The notes: generated by a model from the letters alone, not told the origin. A stretch of DNA of 64,000 bases from Deltaproteobacteria bacterium (GCA_016717595.1 JADKFE010000022.1:24617-88616), one strand, 5' to 3'. Positions 42,911 to 51,767 are shown, numbered from the stretch's first letter. Program-made: numbers and translations.

Positions 42911-43297
42911 ACCGGCTCCTCCCGATGTTGCTGCTCGGCCTTGGCCTCGGCTGCTTCCTCTACGGCGAAGGTCAAGGTGCGCGCGGCGCCTACGGACAGG
43001 GCGCCGAGCTCTACTCTGCTGGTGATCAAACAGAGCGATCCCGTACAGTTTGAGTCCGAGACCTACGCCGAGATCGTGCGCGCCGTCGAGAGCGCCGATC
43101 CCAGCGTGCTCTACACCGAGCCGCTTTTGCCGGGGGCGACGATCAAGGTGAAGGTGCCGCGGTCCGAGGAGGGCCTGGCGGTGTATCTGCTCGTGGATGA
43201 TCCCTCCCGCACCTTGTGGCGGCGCTGGTTTGAGGGCGGCTCCCGACGGGTGACGGTGAGCGTTGACGAGCGTGGCCTTGAGGGGGGCGCGCCGTGA
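42907..43297 (+). CDS. tssJ: T6SS outer-membrane lipoprotein TssJ (frameshift after lipobox)
   Basis: ATG 42907 overlaps the tssM stop and opens MNRLLPMLLLGLGLGC, a perfect lipoprotein signal; immediately after the Cys the frame shifts, and the alternative frame continues STAKVKVRAAPTDR...LLVIKQSDPVQF...LPGATIKVKVPRSEEGLAVYLLVDDP..., which is the transthyretin-like TssJ fold. Two lost bases or one extra near 42,955 account for it. About 130 residues in total, as usual for TssJ. It would anchor TssM at the outer membrane. Confidence 0.85.
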
Positions 43298-44994
43298 AGC
43301 AGGCCCCCATGATGAGCCCCAGCGCGGCCCCAGAGCGACTGAACCTTGACGCCGTGATCAGCAAGCTCACCCTCACCGGGATCAGCGAGCAGGCCGACAT
43401 CGGGTGGTTACGTCTGAGCGCCGAGGAGCCGATCGTGTTTGATCAGGCGCTCGCGGAGCTGGCGTCACGGCGGGTAGGCCCCGGCGCCCGCAGCGTGCCC
43501 GGCGAGCGCCTGGACCTCTGGCATGATCTCTTCGCGCGGCACGCCACACGCGCCGGGGCGGCGCTGGTGTGGATCGGCGACGATGGCCGCGCTGAAGAGC
43601 TGAGCTGGTCGGCCCTTCACCAGCGGGCCTTGGGCCTCGCGAGCGCCTGGCACGGCGTGGGCGTGAAGGCCGCGCAGCGGGTGGCCTTGGCCCTGCCGAT
43701 GGGGCCCACCTTACTCGTCGCGCTCGGCGCTTGCCTGCGCCTTCGGGCCGTGCCCTGCGTCTTGCCCCCCGACGGCGAGGCGTTTGTGCGTCGTCGCCTG
43801 GGCTCGCTCAAGGCCGACCACGTCGTCTACGCCGCGGAGCGTGAGGGCTGGGCGGGCCTCTGTGACGGGTTACCGCTCGTGGGGCGCGGCGCGGCGCCGC
43901 TTCTGCCCGAGGTCTACGCCCCTGACGCCGAGGCCGCCGTCGTCTTCTCGACCCTGCGTGACCCACCCTACGAGCCCGTGGAGATCCTCGCCGGGGCGCT
44001 GTGGCGTCGGGCGCTGTGGGACGGCCTCGGCGTGTACCGTCTCCGCCCCGGCGCGCGCCTCGGCGCCCCAGGGTTTGACGCCTCGGCGCTGGCGCCGGGG
44101 GTGATCTTCGCGGCCCTGGCCGCTGGCGCCACGTTTGTACACCTGGAGGGCGCCGCGGTGATCGGGCGCCCCGAGCTGCTCACCCGCGCGCGGCTTGATC
44201 ACACGCTCCTGCACCCCAGCCTCATCGAGACCGTGTTGAGTCTCAAGACGCCCTTGGGCTGGTCGGGCTTTAGCCGGGATTTGAGCCTGCCGCTGCCCGG
44301 CCCCCGCTCTCGGCGTCTGCTCGACGGCGGGCCCCTGGCGGAGATCCCCTGCACAAACGTCGTGCTGGAGGGCGGCGGCGCGCTCCTGTTCTCTGGATCA
44401 CGCCAAGGCCCGATGGCGCTCAACCCCACGGCCCTGCCCGCTCCCGGCGCGCCGTGGGTGTTTCTGAGCCCCCAGAGCCTCAAGGCGGACCCCGACGAGC
44501 AGGGCTTGTTCTCGCTGGGCAAAAAACCCATCTGGGAGATGATCTTCGCCCGCGACGGCGACGAGTGGATCTACGCCGGGGGCCGCGTGGCCCGGCGGGT
44601 GGCGCGCACGGCGCTGGATGAGGAGGTCGAGGCCGTGGTGGGCGCCTTGCCCGGCGTGGTCGGCGCGGCGCTGGTCTGTGTGCTCGCGCCGGATCGCCCC
44701 CGCGGCCACCGGCAGCACCTGCTCCTCTTTGTGGGGGACCGCCCCGCGCGCGCCGACGGGCTCATCCGCGAGGCCCAAGACGTGATCCTCGCCGAGCTTG
44801 GGCCGGGCGCGGCGCCGGATCTGCTCGACGTGTTGCCCCTCTTCCCTCGTCTGAACAAGGACGGCGCCGTGGATCGTGCTTGGTGTGAGGCCCAGCTCCT
44901 CAACGGGGCCTTGGCCCGCAAACGGGCGCACCCCGCCGCCGCCGCGCTCACCCATCTCCGTGGGCTTCTGCGCGCCCTCACCGTGGAGGCCTGA
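43294..44994 (+). CDS. degenerate acyl-CoA ligase/ANL-fold protein embedded in T6SS operon
   Basis: 566 residues. Residues 70-190 (DLWHDLFARHATRAGAALVW..., AQRVALALPMGPTLLVALGACLRLRAVPCVLPP) and 400-560 (GDEWIYAGGRVARR...LDEEVEAVVGALPGVVGAALV) follow the adenylate-forming (ANL) superfamily from end to end. The catalytic signatures are gone: the SSGTTG-type P-loop after AAVVFS reads TLRDPPYEP, and the C-terminal Lys of PRxxxGK is replaced (PRLNKDGAVDR). So it is probably a pseudoenzyme with a structural or ligand-sensing role. GTG 43294 overlaps the tssJ stop (GTGA), so it is translated with the membrane complex. I know of no standard T6SS component of this kind. Confidence 0.72.
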   Translation: MKQAPMMSPSAAPERLNLDAVISKLTLTGISEQADIGWLRLSAEEPIVFDQALAELASRRVGPGARSVPGERLDLWHDLFARHATRAGAALVWIGDDGRAEELSWSALHQRALGLASAWHGVGVKAAQRVALALPMGPTLLVALGACLRLRAVPCVLPPDGEAFVRRRLGSLKADHVVYAAEREGWAGLCDGLPLVGRGAAPLLPEVYAPDAEAAVVFSTLRDPPYEPVEILAGALWRRALWDGLGVYRLRPGARLGAPGFDASALAPGVIFAALAAGATFVHLEGAAVIGRPELLTRARLDHTLLHPSLIETVLSLKTPLGWSGFSRDLSLPLPGPRSRRLLDGGPLAEIPCTNVVLEGGGALLFSGSRQGPMALNPTALPAPGAPWVFLSPQSLKADPDEQGLFSLGKKPIWEMIFARDGDEWIYAGGRVARRVARTALDEEVEAVVGALPGVVGAALVCVLAPDRPRGHRQHLLLFVGDRPARADGLIREAQDVILAELGPGAAPDLLDVLPLFPRLNKDGAVDRAWCEAQLLNGALARKRAHPAAAALTHLRGLLRALTVEA

Positions 44995-44996
44995 CC

Positions 44997-46100
44997 GTGC
45001 TGGATCGTGCGCTGATCACCCTGCCGCTCACCGGCGCCCGACCCATCGACAGCTACGATCCGCGCTTCGCGGAGCTGGCGGACGCGGTGCTGCGCGGTCG
45101 GTACATCGCCGCCGCTGAAGGCGCCGCGCGGCTGCTCGGCGAGCGGTTTTACGATGTGCGCCTCCTCTCGTATTTTCTGTACGGCGTCGTCGTAGAGCAA
45201 GGCGTCGGGGGCCTCACCTGGACTCTGAGCGTGGTGCGGGCCTTGGCCGACGCGGGCTGGCAAGGTCTAGGCCCCGTCCAGAGCCAACAAAAACACATCA
45301 AGGCCAGCGTACGTTGGCTGTTTGACGCCATGAGCCGCCGCCTGCTGCACCTCGACGATGATCCCCAAGGCCGGGCGCGGTTTATGGAGGAGTGGGACGA
45401 CACAAGCCGCGCGGCGCTCATCGACGCGGGGGAGGCCCTGGCGGTGCAGCTCGACGGCCTGGGCGACCTCAACCTCGCCGCCCGGAAGCTCGTCAGCGCT
45501 CTGCGCACCCTCGCCGTGGCCCCGCCGCCGCCCCTGGTGGAGCCGACGCCGCCCCCAGCGCCGCCCACCGTAGAGGAGGAGGGCGAAGACGAGGAGCCCG
45601 CCGCGGAGGAGGACGCCGAGGAGGGTTATGACGACGCCGACGACGCCTATGACGAGCCCGCGGACGACTCCGATCACTCGTTTGACGAGGACTCCGATCA
45701 CGCGTTTGACGAGGACGCTGAGGACGACCCCGACCCCTCGTCCGAGGCGCCCAAGCGGCAGGCCCCGCCCGCCCGCGCCGCCCGCCCCCGCCTCACCGCG
45801 CCGCCCTTGGCCGCGGCCCCCGCCTGGGGCGAGCTGTTGGAGCGTCTCACGCTGTTTGAGCAGCTCGTCGAGGACGGCGCCACCACCCAGGCCGCCGTCG
45901 TCGCCGACGACATCGAAGACCGTCTCAACCACTTCGACCCCCGGCGGTATTTTCCGGCGCTCTTCGCCGGGTACTACGCCGCCCTCGCTGAGAACATGAG
46001 CGAGATCGAGGAGGCCTGGGAGGACCGCGAGTCGGCGCGGTGGCGGGTGCTCCGCCAGCTCTACCAGCTCGATCCCGAACGATTCCGCCGAGCGCGCTGA
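44997..46100 (+). CDS. tssA: T6SS assembly protein TssA
   Basis: 367 residues from GTG 44997, two bases after the previous stop. Residues 1-170 are an ImpA_N domain (PIDSYDPRFAELADAVLRGRY..., VRLLSYFLYGVV, VQSQQKHIKASVRWLFDA). A long acidic linker (about 185-245) contains DSDHxFDED-type repeats, and the C-terminal domain (about 275-367) ends ...WRVLRQLYQLDPERF. TssA binds the baseplate and primes or caps the growing tail. The acidic repeat linker is unusual. Confidence 0.85.
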   Translation: MLDRALITLPLTGARPIDSYDPRFAELADAVLRGRYIAAAEGAARLLGERFYDVRLLSYFLYGVVVEQGVGGLTWTLSVVRALADAGWQGLGPVQSQQKHIKASVRWLFDAMSRRLLHLDDDPQGRARFMEEWDDTSRAALIDAGEALAVQLDGLGDLNLAARKLVSALRTLAVAPPPPLVEPTPPPAPPTVEEEGEDEEPAAEEDAEEGYDDADDAYDEPADDSDHSFDEDSDHAFDEDAEDDPDPSSEAPKRQAPPARAARPRLTAPPLAAAPAWGELLERLTLFEQLVEDGATTQAAVVADDIEDRLNHFDPRRYFPALFAGYYAALAENMSEIEEAWEDRESARWRVLRQLYQLDPERFRRAR

Positions 46101-46163
46101 GCCAGTCTCGACACCCACCTCAGCGCCTTCCTCTCAAAACTACCCCCGGACAGGAGCCTCAGC

Positions 46164-47072
46164 ATGTACCGCGTCGATCCCGCAGACAGGACGGTGCTCA
46201 TCGCCAGCGCGGACGCGCGACCGCCCGAGCCCCGTCAGCTCTACATCCGCACGCCTGGCCCTGGCGGCGGCGAGGTGACCTACCGGCCCAACGTCGAGTT
46301 TCTCGACGCCAAGATGTACCGGCCCCACCTCTTCGGCGCCTCGATGGACCACGATCTCCAAGAGGGCGTCAGCGACACCGTGCGCCGAGGCCTTGAGCGC
46401 AACGAAGGCCTGATGAACAACCGCGTGACGCAGACCCGCGAGGGCTACTCCGACAAGATCGGTCACCATGTACGAAAGACCCTCAAATACAAGCTCATCC
46501 CGGCGGTGAAAGGCGAGATCCGCGCGGGGAGGGCCCGCCTGGGCATCATCTCGCCCAACGACTGCGCGCGCTTCGCCATGGTGCTGCTCTGTCTCATCCG
46601 AGATCGGGGGATTCGTTCGTCGGTCACGGCGATGATGACGCTGAAGCCGCGCATCGCGGCCTTACGGTACAACTGCTGGATCGGCGACATGATGATGCTC
46701 GGGTATGGCGACGGCAGCCGCCACGGCATCACCTGCGTCGCCGTTGATAACGGGGCGCGGCAGTTCGTGACCTTAGAGGCGAACGCCTGGAAGATCCTCG
46801 TGAAGCCCGAGTTCTTCATCTACAACAGCATGAACGAGCTCATCAACACCCACATGGCGAACGATCTCGCCAACCCGCGGTCCCTGGTGCGGTTCTTGCC
46901 CCAGAACGCCACCCACCCGGTGATTGAGCGGAACATCGAGCCCGCCAACATGCTCGCGGGCGCGCGTGAGCTCGATCGTCTCATCGGGAAGTGGGGCAAG
47001 AAGGGCTTTCACGACATCTGGCACATGACCGCCACGGCGGCGGCGGTCCCCGTGCTCTACGATCGCGGCTGA
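46164..47072 (+). CDS. putative papain-like cysteine amidase/peptidase, possible T6SS effector
   Basis: 302 residues, no signal peptide, AGGAG 7 bases before ATG 46164. A possible papain-like triad can be placed: Cys134 at a helix start (ISPNDCARFAMVLL), His187 at a strand start (RHGITCVAVD) and Glu205 (FVTLEANAW). The C/helix, H/strand order resembles NlpC/P60 and T6SS amidase (Tae) folds. Its place as the last gene behind tssA, followed by a terminator palindrome, is typical of cargo. No family is recognised with certainty; a metallo- or transglutaminase-like enzyme are alternatives. A dedicated immunity gene is not evident. Confidence 0.5.
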   Translation: MYRVDPADRTVLIASADARPPEPRQLYIRTPGPGGGEVTYRPNVEFLDAKMYRPHLFGASMDHDLQEGVSDTVRRGLERNEGLMNNRVTQTREGYSDKIGHHVRKTLKYKLIPAVKGEIRAGRARLGIISPNDCARFAMVLLCLIRDRGIRSSVTAMMTLKPRIAALRYNCWIGDMMMLGYGDGSRHGITCVAVDNGARQFVTLEANAWKILVKPEFFIYNSMNELINTHMANDLANPRSLVRFLPQNATHPVIERNIEPANMLAGARELDRLIGKWGKKGFHDIWHMTATAAAVPVLYDRG

Positions 47073-47074
47073 GC

Positions 47075-47090
47075 GGCGCCGCGCGGCGCC
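47075..47090. terminator. perfect palindrome between converging genes
   Basis: GGCGCCGCGCGGCGCC occupies the 20-base gap between the putative effector gene and the converging kinase gene. It can form a GC hairpin in either transcript; no T tract. Confidence 0.4.
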
Positions 47091-47092
47091 CT

Positions 47093-48853
47093 TCAGATGG
47101 ACATCGCGCGGCCCCGGCTCACCTTCTTCTTGACCGGCTGGAAATAACGCACGGCGTCCGCCGCACCGAACGGCTCTCCGGCGAACAGTCGCCGCATCAT
47201 CTCATCGAACCACAGCAGCAACAGCTCAATGAGCAGGGCTTGGCCGGGTGAGGCGGCGCGGAGCTTGGGCATGAGCTTGCGGGCGGTGCTGTAGATGACG
47301 ACGTTCTCGATGCCCTTCGCGTTCTTGCCGATGCCGGTGTTGAGCTTGCCCTCGCGGTCCATCGCCACCCAGGTCTCCTTGATGAGCACGGCGGTCAGCA
47401 CGATGCAGCCGTACTGTGAGGGGGTGAGGGAGGGGACCTTCGCGGTCTTGTACGGCCCGACCAGGAGCGAGTCGACGGGCACCTTCTTGAGCTTGGCGTT
47501 GTTCTCCAGATCGACGCGGCGGATCCGCTCTCGCACGATGTTCTTGGAGCCGCAGGCCATACACTCGACGACGCTCAGCAGATCGGGGTGCTGGCGGTTG
47601 CAGCCCTTACACAGTCGCACCATGGGGGCCGCCGCGTACCCCCGCCAGTCGGCGATGTACTTCGCCGGGCTGCCGCTCTCGGGGTCTGTGTACATCTTGC
47701 TGTCTTCAATCGTGCCCGTGAGGTAGTCGTCCTTGTTGAACTTCTCTTTGGCGAAGGGCTGCAGCTCCAGCTTGGCGAGGCCTTGCACCACGTCGGGGCT
47801 ATACAACAGGGCCTTGCCGAAGTCGATGAGGCGCAGACGGCCGTTGAAGCGCATCATGTTGCCGCCGTGGATGTCGAGGTGCAGCACGCTCACCTCTTGG
47901 GTGAGCTCCACCTCCATGAAGTGCCGGGCGTAGTGCTCCACGGTGTCGAGATCCTGAAACACGGCGACGATGTCGGCGAGGGTGAGATCCGACCAGTCCA
48001 CGTCCCCTTCGCCCAAGGCCAGAAGCAGGTATTGATCGCTGCCGCGCTGGAGGAGGTCGAGGCAGGTGGGCGTCATCGCGCCCTCGGCGAAACGATACAG
48101 CCAACGATCCACCCGGGCGCGGGCCTCGATGGGCGAGAGCGTCGTGCCGCCGATCCCTTTGTACGGCGCCTTCTTCTTCACCTCGGACTTGATTCGTTTC
48201 CAGCGGGCGAGATCCCGCTTGTGCTGGGCGATGTCCCCGGTGCCTTCAGCGATCTTCTGGCGCAGGTTCTCTTCAGCGCGGTCGATGGTGCCCCAGGCGA
48301 CGGCCTTGTAGTCGCCGGGGAAATGTTTGACGGCGAATTTGTTCCCGTGCTGGTCTATCCCGAGGTACACCGCGCCGCCCATCCCGCCTTTGCCCAACAT
48401 CTTGATGATCTGGACCGTCTTGTTGACGTTCGCGAAATGAAGCGTGGTCAGCTCCTCCCAGGTGGCCCTCCCGGCGTTGATCTTCCGCTGGGCCTTCGTG
48501 GAGGTGCCCACGGTGGGGCTGTAGTCGGCGGCCACAGACTCCAGCATGTTGGTGAAGCTCACCACCTTCTTGAGCGCTTTGGTCAGCTCATACGCGACGA
48601 TGAGACCGCAGCGGTTCTTGACCTTATCGACGAGCTTCCAGACCTGCTCCAAGGTCTTCTTCTCACCCGCGAAGTCCGTGCCGTTCTGGGTGTAGAGCCT
48701 TTGAAGGCCGTCGATCAGCGGCTTAAAGCCGTTGCCCTTGAGGAAGGTCTCAAAATGCCCCGCCTTGATCCCGTCTTCGCTGACCTTCTTCGCCACGGCC
48801 TTGGTGTGCCACGCGTCGAACAAGTTCTCCGCTGGACTGCTCCCGAACGCCAT
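47093..48853 (-). CDS. atypical protein-kinase-fold protein with zinc ribbon
   Basis: 586 residues. Residues 140-370 have a kinase-like core: glycine loop GKGGMGGAVY, AVKHF, the catalytic loop as HLDIHGGNM (HxD..N instead of HRDxxxxN) and DFGKA. The loop resembles aminoglycoside phosphotransferase or RIO-type kinases more than Hanks kinases. Residues 425-455 carry a CKGC...CMAC zinc ribbon, followed by a helical C-terminus. AGGAG precedes ATG 48853 by 6 bases. It sits between the putative effector and tssG and could regulate the T6SS or serve as immunity/adaptor; this is inference. Confidence 0.7.
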   Translation of the reverse strand: MAFGSSPAENLFDAWHTKAVAKKVSEDGIKAGHFETFLKGNGFKPLIDGLQRLYTQNGTDFAGEKKTLEQVWKLVDKVKNRCGLIVAYELTKALKKVVSFTNMLESVAADYSPTVGTSTKAQRKINAGRATWEELTTLHFANVNKTVQIIKMLGKGGMGGAVYLGIDQHGNKFAVKHFPGDYKAVAWGTIDRAEENLRQKIAEGTGDIAQHKRDLARWKRIKSEVKKKAPYKGIGGTTLSPIEARARVDRWLYRFAEGAMTPTCLDLLQRGSDQYLLLALGEGDVDWSDLTLADIVAVFQDLDTVEHYARHFMEVELTQEVSVLHLDIHGGNMMRFNGRLRLIDFGKALLYSPDVVQGLAKLELQPFAKEKFNKDDYLTGTIEDSKMYTDPESGSPAKYIADWRGYAAAPMVRLCKGCNRQHPDLLSVVECMACGSKNIVRERIRRVDLENNAKLKKVPVDSLLVGPYKTAKVPSLTPSQYGCIVLTAVLIKETWVAMDREGKLNTGIGKNAKGIENVVIYSTARKLMPKLRAASPGQALLIELLLLWFDEMMRRLFAGEPFGAADAVRYFQPVKKKVSRGRAMSI

Positions 48854-48937
48854 CTTGGACTCCTGAGCTTTGGTGGGCGATACGTTACCAGAACCTCGCC
48901 GCCAGCACAACCTTTGGATCCACCGGCGGACACGGTT

Positions 48938-49828
48938 GTGCTACAACGGGAGCGCAGGCCGCGCGCTCGCGGCGGTGGAGCCCCCCTGATCCCCTACACG
49001 CCCAGCGCGGCGGAGCGCCGACTGATTCGAGCGGCCCGGCGATTTGAGCTGGAGGCCCTGCTGCGCGCCTTGCAGAGCTTGGGGTACCCCCGCGAGGCCG
49101 TGCAGTTTCAGAGCCACTGGACACGCGCCAGCCCGGCGAGCTTTGTTCAGTCGCTCCGCTTGGGCCGCGCCCCCGACGGGCGCCCGCGCGCCGTGATCAC
49201 CCTGAACATGGGCCTGCTCTCGGCCCAGTCGCCCCTGCCCACCCATTTTTTGCGCGCCTTAGAGGACGCGCGTGTGGACGAGGACAAGGTTGAGGTCTTC
49301 TTCCACTTTTTTGATCATGTGTTGATCGCCCGGCACCTCGACGCCGCCCAGCGGGAGGCCCTGCCCCGGCAGACCGCCGCGCAGCTCTTGCGGGTGGTCG
49401 GCCTCAGCTCGCCGACGGGCCTTCATTGGCTGGCCACGCGGCTGTTCCCTGAGCTGGAGGTGTCTGTGGGCCGCGCCCCGGTCGCCCGGGCGGTGAAGAC
49501 GCCAGAGCTCGTGCTGGGTGAGGCCACCCTCACTGAAGAGACCGTGCTCGGCGGCGCCGCCAGCGTGCCGACGGGCGGCCTGGAGCTGACGCTGATCGCT
49601 GAAGAGGTCGAGAACCCGGCGGGCCGCGCCTGGGCGGAGATCGTCGCCGAGCGCCTGGAGGCGCTGTGGTCGGCCCTGGCCGATGAAGACCTCTCTGTGC
49701 GGGTTCGCCTGGTGACCCCACGCCCCGAGGGCCTCGTCGAGCTGGGCCGCAGCCGCCTGGGCTTTGAGGCGATGACACAGTCCGAGGAGGGGGAGGTGGT
49801 CGTCGTGTTTGAGGCGGCGGCGCGCTGA
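48938..49828 (+). CDS. tssG: T6SS baseplate protein TssG (separated from main operon)
   Basis: About 285-296 residues. The TssG/VasB pattern is clear: VQFQSHWTRASPASFVQSL (RFRxxPSLAFPxSEI equivalent), VITLNMGLLSAQSPLPTHFL (the GL-G--GPLP motif), then VEVFFHFFDHVLIARHL (DFLDLFNHRL). TssG completes the wedge with TssF and TssE. The start is uncertain: in-frame GTG 48938 has a poor ribosome site, while GTG 48975 would work if one C were missing from the C6 run that follows. It is transcribed away from the kinase gene, so the T6SS locus spans at least 30.2-49.8 kb. Confidence 0.75.
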   Translation: MLQRERRPRARGGGAPLIPYTPSAAERRLIRAARRFELEALLRALQSLGYPREAVQFQSHWTRASPASFVQSLRLGRAPDGRPRAVITLNMGLLSAQSPLPTHFLRALEDARVDEDKVEVFFHFFDHVLIARHLDAAQREALPRQTAAQLLRVVGLSSPTGLHWLATRLFPELEVSVGRAPVARAVKTPELVLGEATLTEETVLGGAASVPTGGLELTLIAEEVENPAGRAWAEIVAERLEALWSALADEDLSVRVRLVTPRPEGLVELGRSRLGFEAMTQSEEGEVVVVFEAAAR

Positions 49829-50092
49829 TCAACGGCGAAGCACGAAGCCGTCCAGAGACTCGCCTACGCCACCTTCAGCGCGCACGAGGCGGCCGTCGCG
49901 GCGCTCCAAGGCCCAGCCCTCTCCGCGGGGGTGCAGGTCGGGCAACATCTGCCCGAGGATGTCGGTGGGGATTCGCATCGGCGCCTCGTCGTCGGGGAAG
50001 TCTACGGCGTCGAAGTCCAGGGCCTCGGGCTCAAAGGTCCAGTAGCCTCGGCCTCGGGGGCGGGCGGTCGTCACGCGGGCGGTGGGGGTCAT
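49829..50092 (-). CDS. small unknown acidic protein behind histidine kinase
   Basis: 87 residues with ATG 50092 and AGGA 4-5 bases upstream, lying 11 bases after the histidine kinase stop, so co-transcribed. The centre is acidic (FEPEALDFDAVDFPDDEAP) and the end is beta-like (GWALERRDGRLVRA). No family recognised. Its stop abuts the tssG stop on the other strand. Confidence 0.55.
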   Translation of the reverse strand: MTPTARVTTARPRGRGYWTFEPEALDFDAVDFPDDEAPMRIPTDILGQMLPDLHPRGEGWALERRDGRLVRAEGGVGESLDGFVLRR

Positions 50093-50103
50093 GTGTCCTC
50101 GGA

Positions 50104-51684
50104 TCAGGGGCTGTGCTCGATGGGCAGGCGGAGCAGAAACTTGGCGCCGCCGAGCTCGTCTGAGCGGCCCTCCCAGGTCAACGCGCCGCGGTGGCGCTCG
50201 GCCGCGCCTCTGGCGATGGCGAGGCCCAGGCCGGTGCCGGGGCGGGGGGAGGTGCGGGAGCGCCCAGAGACGAAGGGGTGAAACAGGGTGTTTGTGAGGG
50301 CCTCGGGGACGCCCGGCCCGTCGTCCTCTAGGGTGAGCACGGCATCGGCGCCGTCTGTGTGGATTCTGGCGCGCGTGGCCTTCGCCCCGGCCAAGACGGC
50401 GTTCTCCAGAAGCGCGCTCAAGAGGCGCACGAGCTGCGCGTGGTCGCCCTGAACCTCCACCTCACCCTCTACGGTCAGCGCCAAGGGCAGGCCCAGGGCC
50501 CGGCGCACCTCGCTGGCGGCCACCTCCGCGGCGTCGTGCAGGCCGATGGGCCGGGGCGTGATCGGCGCCGGGCGGCCATACTCCAGGAGCTCCTCGGCGA
50601 AGCGCGCGGCGCGGTCCACCTGGGCGCGCAGCTCGGCGACTGTGTCGGGGTCCGCGCCTTGGCGCTCCAGCACCGTGGCGCAGGCGGCGATCACGCCCAG
50701 CGGGTTTCGCACCTCGTGGGCCACCGCCGCGGAGAGCGTGCCCAGCTCCGCCAGCCGCGCGCTGTGCTCGGCCCGGGCCTCGCTCTTCACCAGGGCCTCG
50801 GTGAGCCCATCCACGTCCTTTTTTCCGGCGAAGAGGCTCGCCGCGAGGCGGCTGCGGGCCCAGGTGAGCGCGGGCTGGGCCGTGAGCACGACCAAGAACC
50901 CCAAGAACAGGGCGCGCCACGACCACAGAGCACCCCCGGCCCCGGCGCGCAGGCCCAACAGCACGAGGCTCATAAACACGGTGGAGAGCAGGGCCGCCAT
51001 GGCCGAGTAGCGCAGGCTGGCCTCGACGACGCGCCCCAAGGTGGGCAGCTTGGGGGTGGTGACGACGTAGCTCAAAAGCGCCAGGCTCAACAACACCCCA
51101 TACAGTCCAAGCGGGTCGTGTCGCCCGTTCATCGTCAGCAGCACGTTCACGCCGCCGGAGAAGGTGCCCAAGAAGCCCGAGAGGGTGAGGTATCCGAGGC
51201 GCTGGCGCTCGCCGCGGTCGCCGGTGAGCTGGATCTTGTGCAGCAGATACACGATCGGCAAGGCGGACGCCCAGGCGGCGAGGCCAAACATCGGCGTCCA
51301 GTACGGCCCGGCGACTGTGCCGCCCTCGCGCAGAAACCAGCCTTGGGGCATCGCACCCAAGATCGTCATCACCCCCGCGCCGAGGTAGAGGCCGGGCACG
51401 GCGCGGGTGCGCCAGCCCTGATCCTCGGCGACGGCGTGGTTAAACCCGGCGGCGACGAAGAAGCCCATCATCAACAGACGCTCGCCGACGGGCCGTGTGG
51501 CCGGATGCGCCGAGAGCAGCAGGCTTAACGCCCAGGCGATAAGCGAGAGGTTGTAGGCGGCGAGGCCGGGCCGTCCGCCGCGCCACGACAAGGCGGCGAG
51601 CGCCCCGGCCGCGACGAAGATCGGCAGGAGCGACGGCAGATAGAGCGGCGAGAGCGAGGTGGGCGACACGGCCCAGGAGTGTAC
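50104..51684 (-). CDS. membrane sensor histidine kinase
   Basis: About 526 residues. Seven to eight hydrophobic helices fill residues 10-300 (LPSLLPIFVAAGALAAL, LSLIAWALSLLL, LYLGAGVMTILGAMP, ...), resembling the 7TM/N-terminal membrane sensors. The dimerisation box is AAVAHEVRNPLG with the phospho-accepting His, followed by the N-box LLENAVLAGAK, G1 LEDDGPGV and G2 GTGLGLAIARG of the ATPase domain. ATG 51717 is an alternative start. No response regulator is adjacent; phosphotransfer must go elsewhere. Confidence 0.88.
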   Translation of the reverse strand, partial: VHSWAVSPTSLSPLYLPSLLPIFVAAGALAALSWRGGRPGLAAYNLSLIAWALSLLLSAHPATRPVGERLLMMGFFVAAGFNHAVAEDQGWRTRAVPGLYLGAGVMTILGAMPQGWFLREGGTVAGPYWTPMFGLAAWASALPIVYLLHKIQLTGDRGERQRLGYLTLSGFLGTFSGGVNVLLTMNGRHDPLGLYGVLLSLALLSYVVTTPKLPTLGRVVEASLRYSAMAALLSTVFMSLVLLGLRAGAGGALWSWRALFLGFLVVLTAQPALTWARSRLAASLFAGKKDVDGLTEALVKSEARAEHSARLAELGTLSAAVAHEVRNPLGVIAACATVLERQGADPDTVAELRAQVDRAARFAEELLEYGRPAPITPRPIGLHDAAEVAASEVRRALGLPLALTVEGEVEVQGDHAQLVRLLSALLENAVLAGAKATRARIHTDGADAVLTLEDDGPGVPEALTNTLFHPFVSGRSRTSPRPGTGLGLAIARGAAERHRGALTWEGRSDELGGAKFLLRLPIEHSP

Positions 51685-51767
51685 ACCGGCGCCGCTCGCC
51701 GCGCCGGTTGGCGCCATCGCCCGCGCGCGCCCTTGCGGAAGGCGCCCGCGTGGTGTTTGTTGGCGGC

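Noticed and set aside
47588..48937. Long plus-strand reading frame upstream of tssG, antisense to the kinase gene
   Set aside because: It is an antisense shadow: composition is Leu/Gly/Glu/His-rich without domains, while the minus strand encodes a clear kinase fold with a good ribosome site. Only the part after about 48,938 belongs to TssG.
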